A program made the position numbers and the translations under genes. From JAFHCF01 sp048497495 (GTDB lineage Bacteria > Pseudomonadota > Alphaproteobacteria > Rhizobiales > Ancalomicrobiaceae): 29,900 nt of DNA. Below the pieces are notes generated by a model that searched no databases, was not told where the DNA came from, and saw only the letters and a list, made by a program, of their open reading frames with translations. Positions 1 to 9,744 of the stretch are shown piece after piece (the first letter of the stretch is position 1; every line of letters begins with the position of its first letter). The DNA is taken from assembly GCA_048497495.1 (NCBI GenBank), contig JAFHCF010000258.1, positions 1 to 29,900 of the forward strand. The letters are read 5' to 3'.

Positions 1-50
1 CTCGCGAGCGGGGCCGTTTCTCTTCGCGACGGTCGAAACCGAAGCCGGTC

Positions 51-1838
<1,788 letters not shown>

Positions 1839-1848
1839 CGGTCGCTCC

Positions 1849-4188
1849 TCAGTTGCGCAGCGGCTTGCCGGTCTCGAGCATGTGCTCGACACGGGCGAGA
1901 GAGCCGGGGTTGCGGATGAGGCGCATGAAGGCCTCGCGTTCGAGTTCGTAGAGCTGGTCCTCGCTGACCGGCACCGTCGCGTCGGCGTCGCCGCCGGAGA
2001 GCACCCCGGCCACCTCGTCGGAGACCACCACGTCGTGCGGCGTCGCCTTGGCCAAGCGGGCGAAACCGGCCACCGCCATGTTCAGACCCGAGCGCGCCGA
2101 GGGACCCGGCAACACGAAGGTCGGCTCCGCCGGCGGGGCGTAGCCATCGACCAGGGCGAGCGCCTTGGCCTTGGCGTCGGCGAGCAGTCGGTAGCGGTTC
2201 ATGGTGATGGCGTCGGTGGGCGCCAGGATCATCATCTCCCTGGCCTCGGCCGCCGACTTGGCGACCTGGGCGGTGGAGATCATCTCGAAGGCCTTGGCGA
2301 CCACCGGCATCGGCCCCCTGGGCAGGCGGCCGTGAGCCGCCCAGCGCCGCAGCATCTCCTTGCAGCCGCCCCAGCCGGGCAGCAGGCCGACGCCGACCTC
2401 GACCAGGCCGACATAGGTCTCGGCATGGGCCTGGATCGCCGAGCAGTGCAGCAGGATCTCGCAGCCGCCGCCGAGCGCCATGCCCGAGGGCGCGCCGACC
2501 ACCGGGAAGGGCGCGTATTTCAGCGCCTTGTAGGTGGCTTGACCGGAGGCGATGAGATTCTCGATCTCGGCCCAGGCGGCGATGTTGGCCGCGAAGAGCG
2601 CGAGGCCGAGATTGGCGCCGACCGAGAACTGCGAGCCCTCGTTGTAGACGACCATCGCCTTGTAGCTCTTCTTGGTGAGGGTGATCGACTTCGACAGCAG
2701 GGCGATGGTGTCGGGGTCGAGCGAATTCATCTTGGAGGTGAATTCGAAGCAGGTGACGCCGTCGCCGATGTCCCACAGGGACGCCGAGCCGTTCTTCAGG
2801 ATCGGCTGGGTGGTCAGCTTGATGTCGGACAGCATGATCACGCCCTCGGGGCGGACCATGTCGCGATAGGCGCCGTCGAGGCCGAGCACCTGACGCCTGC
2901 CGGCCTCGACCCGGTAGAAGGGACGCCCGGCGGCGGTCTCGAGGATCGGCGCGACCGGCAGACCGGCGCTCTCGAGCCGGCTCACGAACCAGTCGACGCC
3001 GATGTCGTCGATCAGTTCGAAGGGACCCTTCTTCCAGTTGTAGCCGAGGCGCATGGCCTCGTCGATCGATGAGATCTCGTCGGCGGCGTCGCCGACCAGC
3101 AGCGCCGCATAGGCGAGCGTGCGGCCCATGACGTTCCAGGCGTAGCGGCCGTGGGCACCGTCGTCATCGAAGAGCTTGGTCAGCGAACGACCGGCGGCGG
3201 CGAGCGCCGGGACGTCGGCCTTCTTCTGGGCGCGGTAGTCGCCGGTGGCGAGATCGATCGCCTCCCTGGCCTTGTTCTTCTCGCGGTTGACCCGATAGAA
3301 GCCGCCCTTGCCCTTGCGACCGGTGTAGCCGTCCTCGATCATCTTCTCGATCAGGGGGACCGGCCGGTTCATGGTGTGGAACATGTCGCCGGCCGGCAGC
3401 GCGCCGGCGAGGCTGGCATTGACGTGCGGCATCAGATCGAGGCCGACGAGATCGAGCAGCGCGAAGACGCCGGTCTTGGGGATGCCGAAGGGTCGACCGA
3501 TGATCGCGTCGGCCTCCTCGACGGTGACGCCGAGATCGAAGGCCTCGACCACCGCCACCTGGAGCCAGGTGACGCCGAGACGGTTGGCGATGAAGCCGGG
3601 ACGGTCCTTGCAGGCGACCACCGACTTGCCCAGCGACACGTCGGCGAAATGCGAGACGCTCGCGACCGCTTCGGGGCGGGTCTTCTCGCCGGCGACCACC
3701 TCCAAGAGCCGCATGTAGCGCGGCGGATTGAAGAAGTGGGTGACCAGGAAGTCGGCGGCGAAGCCCTCGGACAGGCCGTGGACCAGCTTGTCGAGCGGGA
3801 TGGTCGAGGTGTTGGAGGACACCGCCGAGCCGGGTTTGCGGACCGCGTCGATCTTGGCGTAGAGCGCCTGCTTGACGTCGAGCCGTTCGACCACCGCCTC
3901 GACGATCCAGTCGCAGTCGGCGAGGAGCGCCAGGTCGTCCTCGGTGTTGCCGGGGGTGACGAGCTTGGCGGCGGCCTTCGACATGAAGGCGGCGGGATCG
4001 GCCTTCAGGAGCTTCTCCACCGCGCCTCGAGCGATGGCGGAGCGATCACCGCCCTCCGGGAGCCCCGGCGGCACGATGTCGAGGAGGACGACCGGCGTCC
4101 CGGAGTTGGCGACATGGGCGGCGATGCCGGCCCCCATGACGCCGGCGCCGATCACGGCGACCTTGGCGATGGGCGAGACCGGGGCCAT
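1849..4188 (-). CDS. 3-hydroxyacyl-CoA dehydrogenase / enoyl-CoA hydratase fusion
   Basis: A 779-residue bifunctional beta-oxidation enzyme that would hydrate enoyl-CoA and oxidise the 3-hydroxyacyl-CoA with NAD+. The NAD-binding Rossmann motif VIGAGVMGAGIAAHVANSG lies at the N-terminus, followed by the 3HCDH C-terminal domains (NRLGVTWLQ, GRPFGIPKTGVFALLDLVG). The crotonase domain is in the last third (GMALGGGCEILLHC, then VGLVEVGVGLLPGWGG with the catalytic-Glu region). The order HAD then hydratase is the reverse of E. coli FadB and resembles the FadN-type arrangement. The start at 4188 overlaps the thiolase stop by one base (TGATG), which points to translational coupling; the in-frame upstream ATG at 4236 lies inside the thiolase gene and is rejected. 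It is the hydratase/dehydrogenase partner of the adjacent thiolase and dehydrogenase. Confidence 0.94.
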   Translation of the reverse strand: MAPVSPIAKVAVIGAGVMGAGIAAHVANSGTPVVLLDIVPPGLPEGGDRSAIARGAVEKLLKADPAAFMSKAAAKLVTPGNTEDDLALLADCDWIVEAVVERLDVKQALYAKIDAVRKPGSAVSSNTSTIPLDKLVHGLSEGFAADFLVTHFFNPPRYMRLLEVVAGEKTRPEAVASVSHFADVSLGKSVVACKDRPGFIANRLGVTWLQVAVVEAFDLGVTVEEADAIIGRPFGIPKTGVFALLDLVGLDLMPHVNASLAGALPAGDMFHTMNRPVPLIEKMIEDGYTGRKGKGGFYRVNREKNKAREAIDLATGDYRAQKKADVPALAAAGRSLTKLFDDDGAHGRYAWNVMGRTLAYAALLVGDAADEISSIDEAMRLGYNWKKGPFELIDDIGVDWFVSRLESAGLPVAPILETAAGRPFYRVEAGRRQVLGLDGAYRDMVRPEGVIMLSDIKLTTQPILKNGSASLWDIGDGVTCFEFTSKMNSLDPDTIALLSKSITLTKKSYKAMVVYNEGSQFSVGANLGLALFAANIAAWAEIENLIASGQATYKALKYAPFPVVGAPSGMALGGGCEILLHCSAIQAHAETYVGLVEVGVGLLPGWGGCKEMLRRWAAHGRLPRGPMPVVAKAFEMISTAQVAKSAAEAREMMILAPTDAITMNRYRLLADAKAKALALVDGYAPPAEPTFVLPGPSARSGLNMAVAGFARLAKATPHDVVVSDEVAGVLSGGDADATVPVSEDQLYELEREAFMRLIRNPGSLARVEHMLETGKPLRN

Positions 4189-5327
4189 CACAGCGCCTCC
4201 AGGATGGTGGCGATGCCCTGACCGCCGCCGATGCACTGGGTGGCGAGGCCGGTCTTGAGGCCTTCGCGCTTCATCAGCGAGGCGACCTTGCCGACGATGC
4301 GGGCGCCGGTGGCGCCGAGCGGATGGCCGAGCGCGATGGCGCCGCCGTCGAGGTTGATCTTGGCCGGGTCGAGGCCGAGATCGCGGATGCAGGCCAGCGC
4401 CTGGGAGGCGAAGGCCTCGTTGAGCTCGACCACGTCGATCGACTTGACGTCGAGGCCGGCGCGGGCGGCCGCCTTGAGCGAGGCGGCGACCGGGCCGATG
4501 CCCATGATCTCGGGATCACAACCGGCGACGGCCACCGACTTCACCAGGGCGAGCGGCTCGAGGCCGTGTCTCTCGGCGTAGTCGAGCGAGCACACCAGCA
4601 CGGCGGAGGCGCCGTCGGTCAAGGGCGAGGAGGTGCCGGCGGTGACGACGCCGTCGGCGGAGAAGGCGGGCTTCAGGGCCGCCAGGGTCTCGGCCGTGGT
4701 CTCCGGACGGATGCAGCCGTCGACCGAGACGGCGCGGCCGCGCTTGTCGGTGATGGTGACGATCTCGTCGGCGAATTTGCCGGCGGCCCGCGCCGCGGTC
4801 GCCTTGGCGTGGGAGGCGACGGCGAAGATCTCCTGCTCGGCGCGCGAGATGCCCCAACGCTCGGCGACGTTCTCGGCGGTGTCGCCCATGCCGATGTAGG
4901 CGCCGGGCCGGCTGGCGGCGAGATCGGGATCGGGCATCGGGTTGAAGCCCATCATCGGCACGCGGCTCATGCTCTCGACACCGGCGCAGAGGAAGACCTC
5001 GCCGGCCCCCATCATGATCGCGCCGGCGGCCGCATGGATCGACTGCATCGACGAGCCGCAGAAGCGGTTGATGGTGGCGCCGGCGACCGACTGTGGCAGG
5101 CCGGCCATCATCACGACCAGGCGGGCCATGTTGAGGCCTTGCTCGCCCTCGGGGAAGGCGCAACCGAGGAGCAGATCCTCGATGTCGTCGACCTCGACGC
5201 CCGTGCGGGCGACGAGACCGGCGACCACTTGAGCCGCGAGCCGGTCGGGACGCACGGTGGCGAGTTCGCCCTTCTTGGCGAGCGTGAACGGCGAACGGGC
5301 ATAGCCCGCGACGACGACCTTGTTCAT
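4188..5327 (-). CDS. fadA: Acetyl-CoA acyltransferase (thiolase)
   Basis: A 379-residue thiolase-family enzyme that would cleave 3-ketoacyl-CoA with CoA to release acetyl-CoA. The active-site Cys is in INRFCGSSMQSIHAAAG near residue 90. The C-terminal catalytic blocks GGAIALGHPLGATGAR (His) and ATQCIGGGQG (second Cys) are intact. Length is normal for the family (about 380-400). The start MNKVVVAGYARSPF matches thiolase N-termini. It is the first enzyme gene after the MerR regulator (73-bp gap) and its stop overlaps the next start, so degradative thiolase (FadA type) is far more likely than a biosynthetic acetoacetyl-CoA thiolase. The symbol is assigned by family and context. Confidence 0.92.
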   Translation of the reverse strand: MNKVVVAGYARSPFTLAKKGELATVRPDRLAAQVVAGLVARTGVEVDDIEDLLLGCAFPEGEQGLNMARLVVMMAGLPQSVAGATINRFCGSSMQSIHAAAGAIMMGAGEVFLCAGVESMSRVPMMGFNPMPDPDLAASRPGAYIGMGDTAENVAERWGISRAEQEIFAVASHAKATAARAAGKFADEIVTITDKRGRAVSVDGCIRPETTAETLAALKPAFSADGVVTAGTSSPLTDGASAVLVCSLDYAERHGLEPLALVKSVAVAGCDPEIMGIGPVAASLKAAARAGLDVKSIDVVELNEAFASQALACIRDLGLDPAKINLDGGAIALGHPLGATGARIVGKVASLMKREGLKTGLATQCIGGGQGIATILEAL

Positions 5328-5400
5328 CGACGTGTCTCCATGAGTTGAATTTCGAGTGAGACGGACGTCGAGGAGCGAAGGCCCCGGGCGGGCCTCCGGC

Positions 5401-5796
5401 TCAGACCGTCTCGGGACTGACGCCGCGCTCGGTCAGGGTCTCGAGCGCGGCGCGCTCGATCTCCTTGAGCTCGGAAAGCGTGGTCTTCACCGCCTGCAAC
5501 TGCGCCTCGAGCTGATCGATGCGCTCGCGCGCCTTGCGGGCGAGATGCTGGATCTGTTCCGTCTGAGTGGCGCCCAGCACGTAGAGGTCCAGATATTCCT
5601 TGATGTCGCGCAGCGAGAAGCCGAGCTGCTTGCCGCGCAGGATGAGGATCATCCGGGCCCGGTCGCGATGGGTGTAGACCCGGGTGTTGCCGGCCCGCTG
5701 CGGCGAGATCAGCCCCTGGTCCTCGTAGAAGCGAATGGTGCGCGGCGTGACGCCGAGGTCCCGAGCCAGTTCGGTGACCGAGTAGATCTTTTCCAT
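5401..5796 (-). CDS. MerR-family regulator of the fatty-acid degradation operon
   Basis: A 131-residue MerR-type DNA-binding protein. The N-terminal winged helix-turn-helix is typical (YSVTELARDLGVTPRTIRFY, then EDQGLISPQR). A dimerising helix follows (LGFSLRDIKEYLDLY), then a long C-terminal coiled coil with ARERIDQLEAQLQAVKTTL. There is no Cys cluster for metal sensing, so an organic effector such as an acyl-CoA is more plausible. MerR regulators of the LiuR type are known to control branched-chain amino-acid and fatty-acid catabolism in proteobacteria, and this protein heads the thiolase-HAD/ECH-ACD run. A candidate operator lies at 5849-5859. Start ATG 5796 has GGAG upstream. Regulator role is an inference from family and position. 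Confidence 0.9.
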   Translation of the reverse strand: MEKIYSVTELARDLGVTPRTIRFYEDQGLISPQRAGNTRVYTHRDRARMILILRGKQLGFSLRDIKEYLDLYVLGATQTEQIQHLARKARERIDQLEAQLQAVKTTLSELKEIERAALETLTERGVSPETV

Positions 5797-5848
5797 GACG
5801 GCGAGGCTCCGCGACCTGCGACAGACGACAGTTAGGGCCGGATATTGC

Positions 5849-5859
5849 CCTATACGTCA
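5849..5859 (-). promoter_or_regulatory. Candidate MerR operator upstream of merR-thiolase operon
   Basis: On the minus strand the sequence reads TGACGTATAGG, about 52 bp before the merR start. The same 11-mer is found before fadL (9136-9146) and, with one change, before the SCP2 gene (9558-9568). A weak -35/-10 pair (GTGACA at 5866-5871 and CAATAT at 5842-5847, 18 bp apart) would place the motif between the promoter boxes, where MerR proteins usually bind. An inverted TAGGGC/GCCCTA pair (5833-5838 and 5847-5852) overlaps it. Function is inferred. Confidence 0.5.
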
Positions 5860-6057
5860 CTTTCCTGTCACGAAAAATCATCATGGGCACGTCTCGATTT
5901 CGTTCACGGGGGCGTCACGACGGCGGTTCGGCGGCCGAAAAACCGTCGAATACGGCGGATTACCAAGTCTCGCCCGATCGACGAGCGACCGGAGGAGAAT
6001 GCCGCGGGGATGCGGCGGGGGCGTATCACGGCACGAACAGATCCGCGCCGTCACCGA

Positions 6058-7767
6058 TCACCGAGCCGGAGGGCCCCCCGATTCGGGGGGAACCGCGTCG
6101 GAGAGGTCGATGTCGGCGGCGCTCTGTTCGGCCACCAGTTCCTTCTTCGACAATTTGCCGACCATGGTCTTGGGCAAGGCGGCGCGGATCTCGATGACGC
6201 GCGGCATCTCGATCTTGGAAATCCAGTCGCCGAGGAAGGCCTTCAGCTCTTCCGGCGTGGCGACGGCGCCGTCGCGCAATTTGACGAAGGCCTTGGGCGC
6301 CTGGCCGCGATATTTGTCGGCGACACCGATGACGGTGACCTCCTCGACCGCCGGATGATGGTTCAAGGCTTCCTCGATGGCGCGCGGATAGACGTTGTAG
6401 CCGCCGCAGATGATGATGTCCTTGATCCGGTCGACGAGGAAGACGTAGCCGTCCTCGTCGCGATAGCCGATGTCGCCGGTCCGCAGCCAGCCGCCGGCCA
6501 TCTGCTCGGCGGTCTCGTCCGGGCGGTTCCAGTAGCCGCGCATCACCTGCGGTCCGCGGACGCAGATCTCGCCCTTCTCGCCGACGCCGAGTTCCCTCTC
6601 GCCGGTCACCGGGGTGCGTACCGAGACGGTGGTGTCGGGCAAGGCCAAACCGATCGACCCGGGCTTGTCGATGCCGTCGACCGGATTGCAGGTCACCACC
6701 GGCGAGGCCTCGGTGAGGCCGTAGCCCTCGACCAGGCGGCAGCCGGTCAGCTTCTCGAAGCGGGCGCGCACGTCCGCCGGCAGCGGGGCGCCGCCGGAAA
6801 TGCAGATCTGGATCGAGGAGAGATCGCGACCGCCCTTCTCGGCGGCGGAATTGATCGCGGTGTAGATGGTCGGCACGCCGGGGAAGATGGTCGGCTTCTT
6901 GGCGGCGATGGTGTCCATCACCTGGGCGAGTTCGAAGCGCGGCAGGAGGATCAACTCGGCGCCGAGCTTCAGGCCGAAGTTCTGCACCACCGTCATGGCG
7001 AAGACGTGGAAGAGCGGCAGCACGCCGAGCATCTTGGGCTGGCCGGTGAGGAAGGTCTCCGGCACCCAGCGGACGATCTGCTCGGCATTGGCCGTGATGT
7101 TGGCGTGGGTGAGCATGGCGCCCTTGGGCATGCCGGTGGTGCCGCCGGTATATTGCAGCACCGCGATGTCGGCGACCGGATCGACGACGACCGGCGGGAA
7201 CGCGGCGCGTTCGGCGGTCAGCTCGGCGAAACTCACGTGGTGGGCGTCCCTGGCGATCCTCGCGCGGTCGCGGCCCTTGAACAGGGTGAAGAGCAGGCGC
7301 TTCAGCGGCGGCAGGATGCCGGCCATCGGGCAGACGACGATCTTGTCGAGCGAGGTGGAGCCGACGAGATCGGCGACCTTGGGGTACATCACCGCGAGAT
7401 CGAGGGTCACCATGATGGTGGTGCCGCTGTCGTCGATCTGGTGCTTCAACTCGCGCTCGACGTAGAGCGGGTTGAAGTTGACGACGATGCCGCCGGCCTT
7501 GAGCACGGCGAACCAGCAGATCACGTAATAGGGCGTGTTGGGCAGGCAGAGGCCGACGCGGGTGCCCTTCTCGACGCCGAGGCGGCGAAAACCGGCGGCG
7601 GCGCGATCGATCAGTTCGCCGATCTCGGCATAGGTCCACTTGGCGTCGAGGAAGTCGATGCACGGCCGGTCGGGCCAACGCGCCACCGCTTCCTCGAAGA
7701 TCGACAAGGCTCCCCGGACGGGAACCGCGTCGGCGGTTCCCGTCGAACGCTCGGTGTCCTCAGCCAC
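6058..7767 (-). CDS. fadD: Long-chain fatty-acid--CoA ligase
   Basis: A 569-residue AMP-forming acyl-CoA synthetase that would activate imported fatty acids with ATP and CoA. The P-loop motif YTGGTTGMPKGAMLTH, the VEGYGLTEASPV motif (A5), the TGDIGYRDEDGYVFLVDRIKD block with the hinge Asp/Arg, and a C-terminal Lys-containing GKLSKKEL segment are all present. Length is usual for FadD. The start is GTG at 7767, only 15 bp after the fadL stop, so the two are very likely co-transcribed. The 3' end of the gene contains a 7-bp GC hairpin (6074-6090) just before the stop, without a T-run. Substrate chain length cannot be read from sequence; fadL context favours long chain. Confidence 0.93.
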   Translation of the reverse strand: MAEDTERSTGTADAVPVRGALSIFEEAVARWPDRPCIDFLDAKWTYAEIGELIDRAAAGFRRLGVEKGTRVGLCLPNTPYYVICWFAVLKAGGIVVNFNPLYVERELKHQIDDSGTTIMVTLDLAVMYPKVADLVGSTSLDKIVVCPMAGILPPLKRLLFTLFKGRDRARIARDAHHVSFAELTAERAAFPPVVVDPVADIAVLQYTGGTTGMPKGAMLTHANITANAEQIVRWVPETFLTGQPKMLGVLPLFHVFAMTVVQNFGLKLGAELILLPRFELAQVMDTIAAKKPTIFPGVPTIYTAINSAAEKGGRDLSSIQICISGGAPLPADVRARFEKLTGCRLVEGYGLTEASPVVTCNPVDGIDKPGSIGLALPDTTVSVRTPVTGERELGVGEKGEICVRGPQVMRGYWNRPDETAEQMAGGWLRTGDIGYRDEDGYVFLVDRIKDIIICGGYNVYPRAIEEALNHHPAVEEVTVIGVADKYRGQAPKAFVKLRDGAVATPEELKAFLGDWISKIEMPRVIEIRAALPKTMVGKLSKKELVAEQSAADIDLSDAVPPESGGPPAR

Positions 7768-7782
7768 GGTCTCGATCCGATG

Positions 7783-9036
7783 TCAGAACTTGTAGACGAA
7801 GCCGGTCGAGATCAGGTCGACGTGTGCCTTGTAGGTTCCCACCAGAGGCAGCGGGACACCCGCCTTCGTCTCGTTGATCTCGGCATTCGCCGCGAAGAGA
7901 TGGGCGTAGCTGATGTCCCAACGCATATCCTTGTTGATGTCCCAAGAATATCCGGTCGACAGCCAGACACGGTCGGCGTCGGGCACGCGAGCGGTGCGGT
8001 AGGCATTGGTCACCGGCGCCATGTCGTAGCCGGTACCGAAGCGAACGACGTGTCCGGGCGCGACCTTGTAGTCGACGCCGAGCGAGGCGAACCAGGTGTC
8101 GCGCCAATTTTCCGCCGTGTAGGAGAGGATGGCGCCGGTCTGCTTATGGGTCACCACCAGGTTCTTGAACGACGTCCACTGCGTCCAGTCGAGGCCGGCC
8201 TTGACGGTCCACTTGGCGTCGATGTCGTGGACGATGCCGATCGAGGCGGTCGCGGGCGTGGCGAACTTGGCGCGCGCATCCAGCTGCGACAGAATGACAT
8301 GCGCCGGCGTCATGACCTTCAAGTTGCCCTCGAGCGTCATGTCCATGCGCGAGCGATAGGCGACACCGACGCGGGTCGAGGGCGAGAATTCCCACAGCGC
8401 GCCGAGATTGAAGCCGTAGGACGTGGCGTCACCCTTGACTTCGGCGAAGGGGGTCGCGGCCGCGCCGGCCCAAGCCACCTGCTGGGTGAGGACGGCCTGG
8501 GTATAGGCGATGGAAACACCGCCGCCGATCGACAGGTTGGAATTGACCCGATAGGCGAAGCTCGGGTTGACGTTGATGTTGGTCAGCGAGCTCTCGTTGG
8601 CGTAGAGGCCGCCGACCCAACCGTTCTGATAGCCGGTACGCATGCCGTAGGGCGAGGTCACGCCGATACCGAACTTGAGACTGTCCGAATAGTCCCAAAA
8701 GGCGAAGGAATTGCCGGTGACCGCGTCGGAGATGGCGTCGCCCGCGGCGCTGCCGCCCGGCATGCCGGTGCCGGTGAACTTGGAGACCGGCATGTAGAGC
8801 GTGGCGCTGCCGGAAATCTGGTTGCCCTTGAGCCGCGTCATGGCGGCCGGGTTGTACCAGATGGTGCTGGCATCCTCACCGCTGGCGGCCATGCCGGCAT
8901 AGCTGTCGCCGAGGCCGGCCGCGCTCTGTTCGCGCAGTTGGAAACCGCCGGCCAGCGCGCCCGTCGCGGGCAGCACGACGACGAGGCCGACGAGGCCGAA
9001 GACAGACCCTAGACGAAGCGAAACCGACATATTCAT
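7783..9036 (-). CDS. fadL: Outer-membrane long-chain fatty acid transporter, FadL family
   Basis: A 417-residue outer-membrane beta-barrel of the OmpP1/FadL/TodX family that brings hydrophobic substrates such as long-chain fatty acids across the outer membrane. A signal peptide (LGSVFGLVGLVVVLPATGALA) is followed by the mature N-terminus GGFQLREQSAAGLGDSYAG, which is the FadL plug/hatch signature. The alternating-residue strands and the C-terminal aromatic (STGFVYKF, ending in Phe) fit a barrel protein. An in-frame GTG at 9045 and an ATG at 9030 also exist; ATG 9036 was chosen because it is best placed behind an AGGTGGGGGG ribosome-binding site. It precedes the acyl-CoA ligase by 15 bp, making an import-activation pair. 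Confidence 0.93.
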   Translation of the reverse strand: MNMSVSLRLGSVFGLVGLVVVLPATGALAGGFQLREQSAAGLGDSYAGMAASGEDASTIWYNPAAMTRLKGNQISGSATLYMPVSKFTGTGMPGGSAAGDAISDAVTGNSFAFWDYSDSLKFGIGVTSPYGMRTGYQNGWVGGLYANESSLTNINVNPSFAYRVNSNLSIGGGVSIAYTQAVLTQQVAWAGAAATPFAEVKGDATSYGFNLGALWEFSPSTRVGVAYRSRMDMTLEGNLKVMTPAHVILSQLDARAKFATPATASIGIVHDIDAKWTVKAGLDWTQWTSFKNLVVTHKQTGAILSYTAENWRDTWFASLGVDYKVAPGHVVRFGTGYDMAPVTNAYRTARVPDADRVWLSTGYSWDINKDMRWDISYAHLFAANAEINETKAGVPLPLVGTYKAHVDLISTGFVYKF

Positions 9037-9135
9037 TCCCCCCACCTTTTTTTACCAATGCGCTTTGTTGCGCGCTTGTCTCGAATGTAAAAAGTTAACC
9101 GCGCCGCCGCCCTCACGCTAATGGAATATCGATCA

Positions 9136-9146
9136 CCTATACGTCA
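9136..9146 (-). promoter_or_regulatory. Candidate shared operator upstream of fadL
   Basis: Minus-strand TGACGTATAGG, identical over 11 bases to the motif before merR, lies 100 bp upstream of the fadL start in a relatively AT-rich patch. It supports joint control of uptake and oxidation genes by the adjacent MerR protein. Inference from sequence sharing. Confidence 0.5.
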
Positions 9147-9193
9147 TAGCGCGGCGCCGTTGCAGGATTGACACAATTCTGTGCCGCCTCGGC

Positions 9194-9496
9194 TCAGCCG
9201 AGGGCGCCGATCAGCTTCATGGCGACGCCGAGCGAGCCGGCGACCTTGATCTTGCCGAGGGTGTAGCCGAGCATGGGATCGAGCTTGCCGTCGAGCAGTT
9301 TCAGCAGGTTTTCCTGCGTGATCTTGATGGTGCAATCGGGAGGGACGTCGCTGTTCGCGACCAGAGTGGCCGGCGCGGCGCGCGCGTCGAGGAACGCGCC
9401 GCCGTCGGCACCGAGATCGAATTCGACCACCGCTCCGAGACGCGAAAGCGCCGGCAGGACGGTCTCGAGCTTTTCTTCCAGGACGTCACTGACCAC
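9194..9496 (-). CDS. Small SCP2 sterol-transfer domain protein
   Basis: A protein of about 100 residues made up almost entirely of an SCP2-like fold, a hydrophobic-ligand binding domain seen in lipid and acyl-CoA carrier proteins. Family-like features are CTIKITQENLLKLLDGKLDP and the C-terminal GKIKVAGSLGVAMKLIGALG. Two starts are possible: ATG at 9550 (118 residues, with GGAGAAGG before it) and GTG at 9494-9496 (100 residues, beginning VVSDVLEEKLE). I prefer GTG because the domain begins there and because the TTGACG promoter-like box (9564-9569) would place transcription start near or after the ATG. It lies upstream of fadL with its own copy of the putative operator, so a role in acyl-CoA or lipid handling is likely but unproven. 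Confidence 0.8.
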   Translation of the reverse strand: MVSDVLEEKLETVLPALSRLGAVVEFDLGADGGAFLDARAAPATLVANSDVPPDCTIKITQENLLKLLDGKLDPMLGYTLGKIKVAGSLGVAMKLIGALG

Positions 9497-9557
9497 GATG
9501 GAACACCTCGCTGCAGAGCTTCCGAAGGACGACGCGGGATTCTCTCTCATACCTTCT

Positions 9558-9570
9558 CCAATACGTCAAT
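9558..9570 (-). promoter_or_regulatory. Candidate operator/promoter of the SCP2 gene
   Basis: Minus-strand ATTGACGTATTGG differs by one base from the TGACGTATAGG motif before merR and fadL. Its TTGACG core can serve as a -35 box, with GAGAAT 19 bp downstream (9539-9544) as -10; 19-bp spacing is typical of MerR-activated promoters. Inference only. Confidence 0.42.
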
Positions 9571-9744
9571 ATGATTCCCAATCAGTCATAGGTGGCACGA
9601 CGTATCGACGGCCGGGGGCGGCGATGGGAGCGTGACGACGCGGACGTTGCATCGCGATCGCGCCCATCGCTTCGAACACGATATGATCCCGAGCCGAGAC
9701 GACGACGCCGTAACGGGCGACAACACCGGACGGAGGCCCGCCGC

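Noticed and set aside
6074..6090. GC hairpin at the end of fadD considered as its terminator
   Set aside because: It lies inside the coding region before the stop and has no T-run; it may be only a GC-rich codon run.
5845..9012. Very long plus-strand ORF (1055 residues) opposite fadD and fadL
   Set aside because: Composition is Gly/Asp/Arg/His-rich with no recognisable motif, and it covers two well-supported minus-strand genes; a high-GC shadow frame.
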